From the NCBI GenBank assembly GCA_003149555.1, contig QCWE01000001.1, forward strand, positions 708,546 to 772,545: a stretch of 64,000 nt of DNA, written 5' to 3'. Position 1 is the first letter of the stretch; every line of letters starts with the position of its first letter. Both the position numbers and the translations under genes were made by a program. Below, in pieces: positions 61,820-64,000 of the stretch. Under the pieces are notes generated by a model. It worked only from the letters and a program-made list of their open reading frames with translations. It was not told the origin of the DNA and did no database searches. The DNA comes from Candidatus Aquiluna sp. XM-24bin5. GTDB lineage: Bacteria > Actinomycetota > Actinomycetia > Actinomycetales > Microbacteriaceae.

Positions 61820-63603
61820 GCGAGAACCTCCCTAGCTTCCTGAAGTTCTTTGTTGGCAATTTCAAGCACTCGACCCGTGAGCCTGCGAGCAAAACCTAAG
61901 TCGTGGGTGGCAAGAATTACCGCACACCCCGTCTCTTGGACACAGCGAATTGTCTCCGCCATAAGCTCCCTAGACTGCGGGTCAAGACCCTGGACGGGCT
62001 CGTCTAGCAGCAGCAGCTGGGGTTTGTGAGAAAGCTGCATGGCAACACTCAAAGCCAGCTGGGTTCCAACCGAGAGATCCAGTGGGTGCGCGTTCAGATT
62101 CGGCAGCTTTCCAAGAATGCTCTCAAGGCTTATTGCAGTCAGCCCAGGTTTAGCACCCGCAATCTTGTCTGCTCTCGCAAGCTCGCTGCCGAGCGAATCG
62201 CAAACAAAAAACTGGGAGGGGCGATCTGGCACCAGCGCGACTTTTCTGGGATCGGAACCAACCAGCTCCACACCGTAAATAGCCAGCCCTCCCCCGGCAG
62301 GCTGTGCAAGTTGCCTAAGCAGGGTTGACTTGCCTGTTCCGTTTGCTCCGGTGATTGCCAGGCACTCAGCCTGACGCAAGCCGAGATCTACATCTCGGAT
62401 GAGCACTCCCTGACCCACCCTCGTCATCTTTATCCGAGCTACCAGCTCACTCCCAACAACAACCTTGCGAAGGGCGGGGGGCTCAACTTCTCTGGAGTGA
62501 GGTTTGGTGAACTTGCCCTCGAATATCTCAAGAGCTTTGGCATTAGGAAGCTCAATTAGCTCAGGTCTGTGATCTGCAATGAGCACAGTTGTCCCCTCGC
62601 TCGAGAGTTTGCTAACAAGCCGTGCGAGCTCACCTAAACCAGCTGAATCCAATGCTGCGGTCGGTTCATCAACCAGAAGCACCGCCGGCTTCCTGAGCAC
62701 TGCCCGGGCAACTGCAACTCGATAGGCCTCTCCATGTGAGAGCAGGTGTGTGGCTTGGCAGGCAAGCTTTGCAACGCCCATCAGGTCATCAGCTATTGCC
62801 TGAGCACCCAGCTCCTCTTCCACGGTGCCGGCTATAAAACTCTGCTGGGGAAGCTGGGGAACCAAAGCCACAAACTTTGATGCTGCAAGCGAATCCAGCG
62901 GCTCTTCACCCAGAAGGATGCTCCCCTCGAATGACCTGCCCTGGTGTTCAGCAAGCTCACCTGCAATTGCCTGCAAAAACGTGGACTTTCCCGATCCCGT
63001 TGGGCCGCCCAAAAGGAGCACATCCCCAGGAGCAAACTCCGCCGAAATCGGACCTAGCCCAGCGGCTTTGAAGCCGCTAACCACCAAAGTTTTGCTCTCT
63101 GCTTCTACCGGCACAGATTTAGCAAGCTCAAGTCCCAGCGCAGTTGCACGCTGAACCATGCGCTCCAAGATCGGCACCAAAACCGAAAGCCGTGTTTCTC
63201 CCCTGAGCCTTCGTGCCCAGTTGGCTTCTTTTGCTGCTGAAATGACTCCAGGAATCGCAGCGAGGGCAATAGCCAAAGCAGTTAGCAGGTTGCGAAGCGG
63301 CCTGAATCTCCTCGCTGCAAGCCTCACCCGCTCAGGGGTAACAACGGTAGCCAGTAACCCAAACGCAACAATCGACAGGGCGAATGGGAGTGCGAGCTCG
63401 ATATTTCTAAGGATTCCCTCTGCGCTGACATCGCCGAAAAGAGTTATGTGCCTGAAGGGACCAGCAAGCTGAAGCTCTGGGAGGGAGAGCAGCACTTGAT
63501 CACCGGAGAGTCCGGAAAAGACAAAGGCATAGACGAGCCGAAGGGCCACAAAGCCAGCAGCCAGAAGTGCCGCAAGCTTTACTCGACCCTTATACGAAGT
63601 CAC
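61816..63603 (-). CDS. Fused ECF energizing module: T component plus two ATPases
   Basis: 595 aa. Residues ~1-165 are a membrane T-component (FALSIVAFGLLATVVTPERV; coupling region WARRLRGETRLSVLVPILER). First ATPase (~175-370): GGPTGSGKSTFLQAI, LSHGEAYRVAVARAVL, LLVDEPTAALDSAG. Second ATPase (~385-595): TGANGTGKSTLLRQL, LSVGTQLALSVAMQL, LLLLDEPVQGLDPQ, ATHDLGFARR. EcfT, EcfA and EcfA' are usually separate proteins, so the triple fusion is notable. GTG start overlaps the previous stop by one base. Confidence 0.9.
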   Translation of the reverse strand: MTSYKGRVKLAALLAAGFVALRLVYAFVFSGLSGDQVLLSLPELQLAGPFRHITLFGDVSAEGILRNIELALPFALSIVAFGLLATVVTPERVRLAARRFRPLRNLLTALAIALAAIPGVISAAKEANWARRLRGETRLSVLVPILERMVQRATALGLELAKSVPVEAESKTLVVSGFKAAGLGPISAEFAPGDVLLLGGPTGSGKSTFLQAIAGELAEHQGRSFEGSILLGEEPLDSLAASKFVALVPQLPQQSFIAGTVEEELGAQAIADDLMGVAKLACQATHLLSHGEAYRVAVARAVLRKPAVLLVDEPTAALDSAGLGELARLVSKLSSEGTTVLIADHRPELIELPNAKALEIFEGKFTKPHSREVEPPALRKVVVGSELVARIKMTRVGQGVLIRDVDLGLRQAECLAITGANGTGKSTLLRQLAQPAGGGLAIYGVELVGSDPRKVALVPDRPSQFFVCDSLGSELARADKIAGAKPGLTAISLESILGKLPNLNAHPLDLSVGTQLALSVAMQLSHKPQLLLLDEPVQGLDPQSRELMAETIRCVQETGCAVILATHDLGFARRLTGRVLEIANKELQEAREVLA

Positions 63604-64000
63604 TAGGGTGTTGGCGCCTCACCGCCGAGGGAAAACGCCAGCCCCACTGACTGCCCCTTTGTGAGCTGCAGGGAGGATACGCCCTCCATTGCATAGCCCC
63701 ACTCAGCCTGAGCAGACTCTTTGACCCAGAGGCCCCAGTAGGCAAATGCGGCTGGCATGTCCTCGCAGGTCTCGAGATAAGGCTCTTCGCCTTCAACCAA
63801 GAGCTCTTCGTCGGACGATGGCACATTGTTCACCCTGCACACAACCGCATCGCCAAAGGCTTTGGTGCCCTCCACGCTCACGCCAGCAGCGGCAAGGACG
63901 TTCTTTGCAGTCTCGCTGTTGCCACCAATGACGACGCATCGCTCGATGTTCTCAGCCTGTCCGGAGAAATTAACCACGACTGCAACCCCGTCGCAGCTTC
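63603..64000 (-). CDS. Probable exported accessory protein of the ECF locus, 5' end missing
   Basis: The frame is open to the window edge (132 residues seen, starting SCDGVAVVVNFSG). It has DUF4430-like character: VVVNFSGQAENIERCVVIGG and AYWGLWVKESAQAEWGYAMEG, with several Cys. Proteins of this kind are found in front of actinobacterial ECF transporters, probably as an extracellular ligand-binding part. Overlaps the fused ECF gene by one base, hence one operon. Signal sequence would be outside the window. Confidence 0.65.
   Translation of the reverse strand, partial: SCDGVAVVVNFSGQAENIERCVVIGGNSETAKNVLAAAGVSVEGTKAFGDAVVCRVNNVPSSDEELLVEGEEPYLETCEDMPAAFAYWGLWVKESAQAEWGYAMEGVSSLQLTKGQSVGLAFSLGGEAPTP

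Overview
The window looks like part of a compact, mid-GC actinobacterial chromosome, most likely Microbacteriaceae and perhaps one of the small freshwater lineages (inference). Supporting signs are the order lpqE-carD-ispDF-cysS-rlmB, SenX3-RegX3 with PhoU, a GlnR-type orphan regulator, an XPB helicase with its partner gene, DtxR/IdeR, DUF2530 and DUF3027 proteins, short intergenic gaps, frequent TTG/GTG starts and many 1-20 bp gene overlaps.

Layout. 1-15250 is core: the end of a SulP transporter, an HNH nuclease, an NlpC/P60 hydrolase, IdeR, SerC, two oppositely oriented and overlapping small genes (DUF2530/DUF3027), a cold-shock-domain protein, the XPB pair, a PhoP/PhoR-like two-component system, an orphan GroEL behind two CIRCE operators, CspA, MsrB and a photolyase-family protein whose two domains appear to be in reversed order. 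15245-23344 is an integrated element of about 8.1 kb. It is bounded by a 78-bp direct repeat that includes the 3' half of tRNA-Thr(UGU), and it carries a tyrosine integrase plus four cargo genes: two exported proteins sharing a domain and signal peptide, one of them a trypsin-like protease; a membrane-anchored PASTA protein; and a PH-like/SHOCT protein. Cargo genes are preceded by diverged copies of one leader sequence and by G-run ribosome binding sites.

23298-30735 returns to core: tRNA-Thr, a DsbA-like protein, a sugar ABC ATPase, a DUF4032 protein and the carD-ispDF-cysS-rlmB operon. 30779-44467 is a phosphate region: SenX3-RegX3, PhoU, GlnR, Ppk, MutT1 and PstSCAB, with 11-bp-spaced PHO-box-like repeats before phoU, ppk and pstS. 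GpmA, YgfZ, a nitrobindin-like protein and a 36-residue membrane peptide lie between.

44502-57380 holds an NAD(P)-binding DUF2867 protein, a DMT transporter, divergent glpD/glpK, an orphan ABC ATPase, a saccharopine-dehydrogenase-like enzyme behind a structured leader, a LolA/RseB-like protein with an ABC exporter, tRNA-Lys and several small envelope proteins. 57498-64000 pairs cobalamin-dependent MetH with a convergent ECF transporter operon in which the T component and both ATPases are fused; vitamin B12 is the likely substrate (inference).

The most unusual parts are the tRNA-Thr element with its repeated cargo cassettes, the codon-aligned antisense overlap of DUF2530 and DUF3027, the permuted photolyase, a 10-bp repeat at the start of glpD, and a SenX3 kinase without membrane segments. 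All functional calls come from reading the sequence without database searches.
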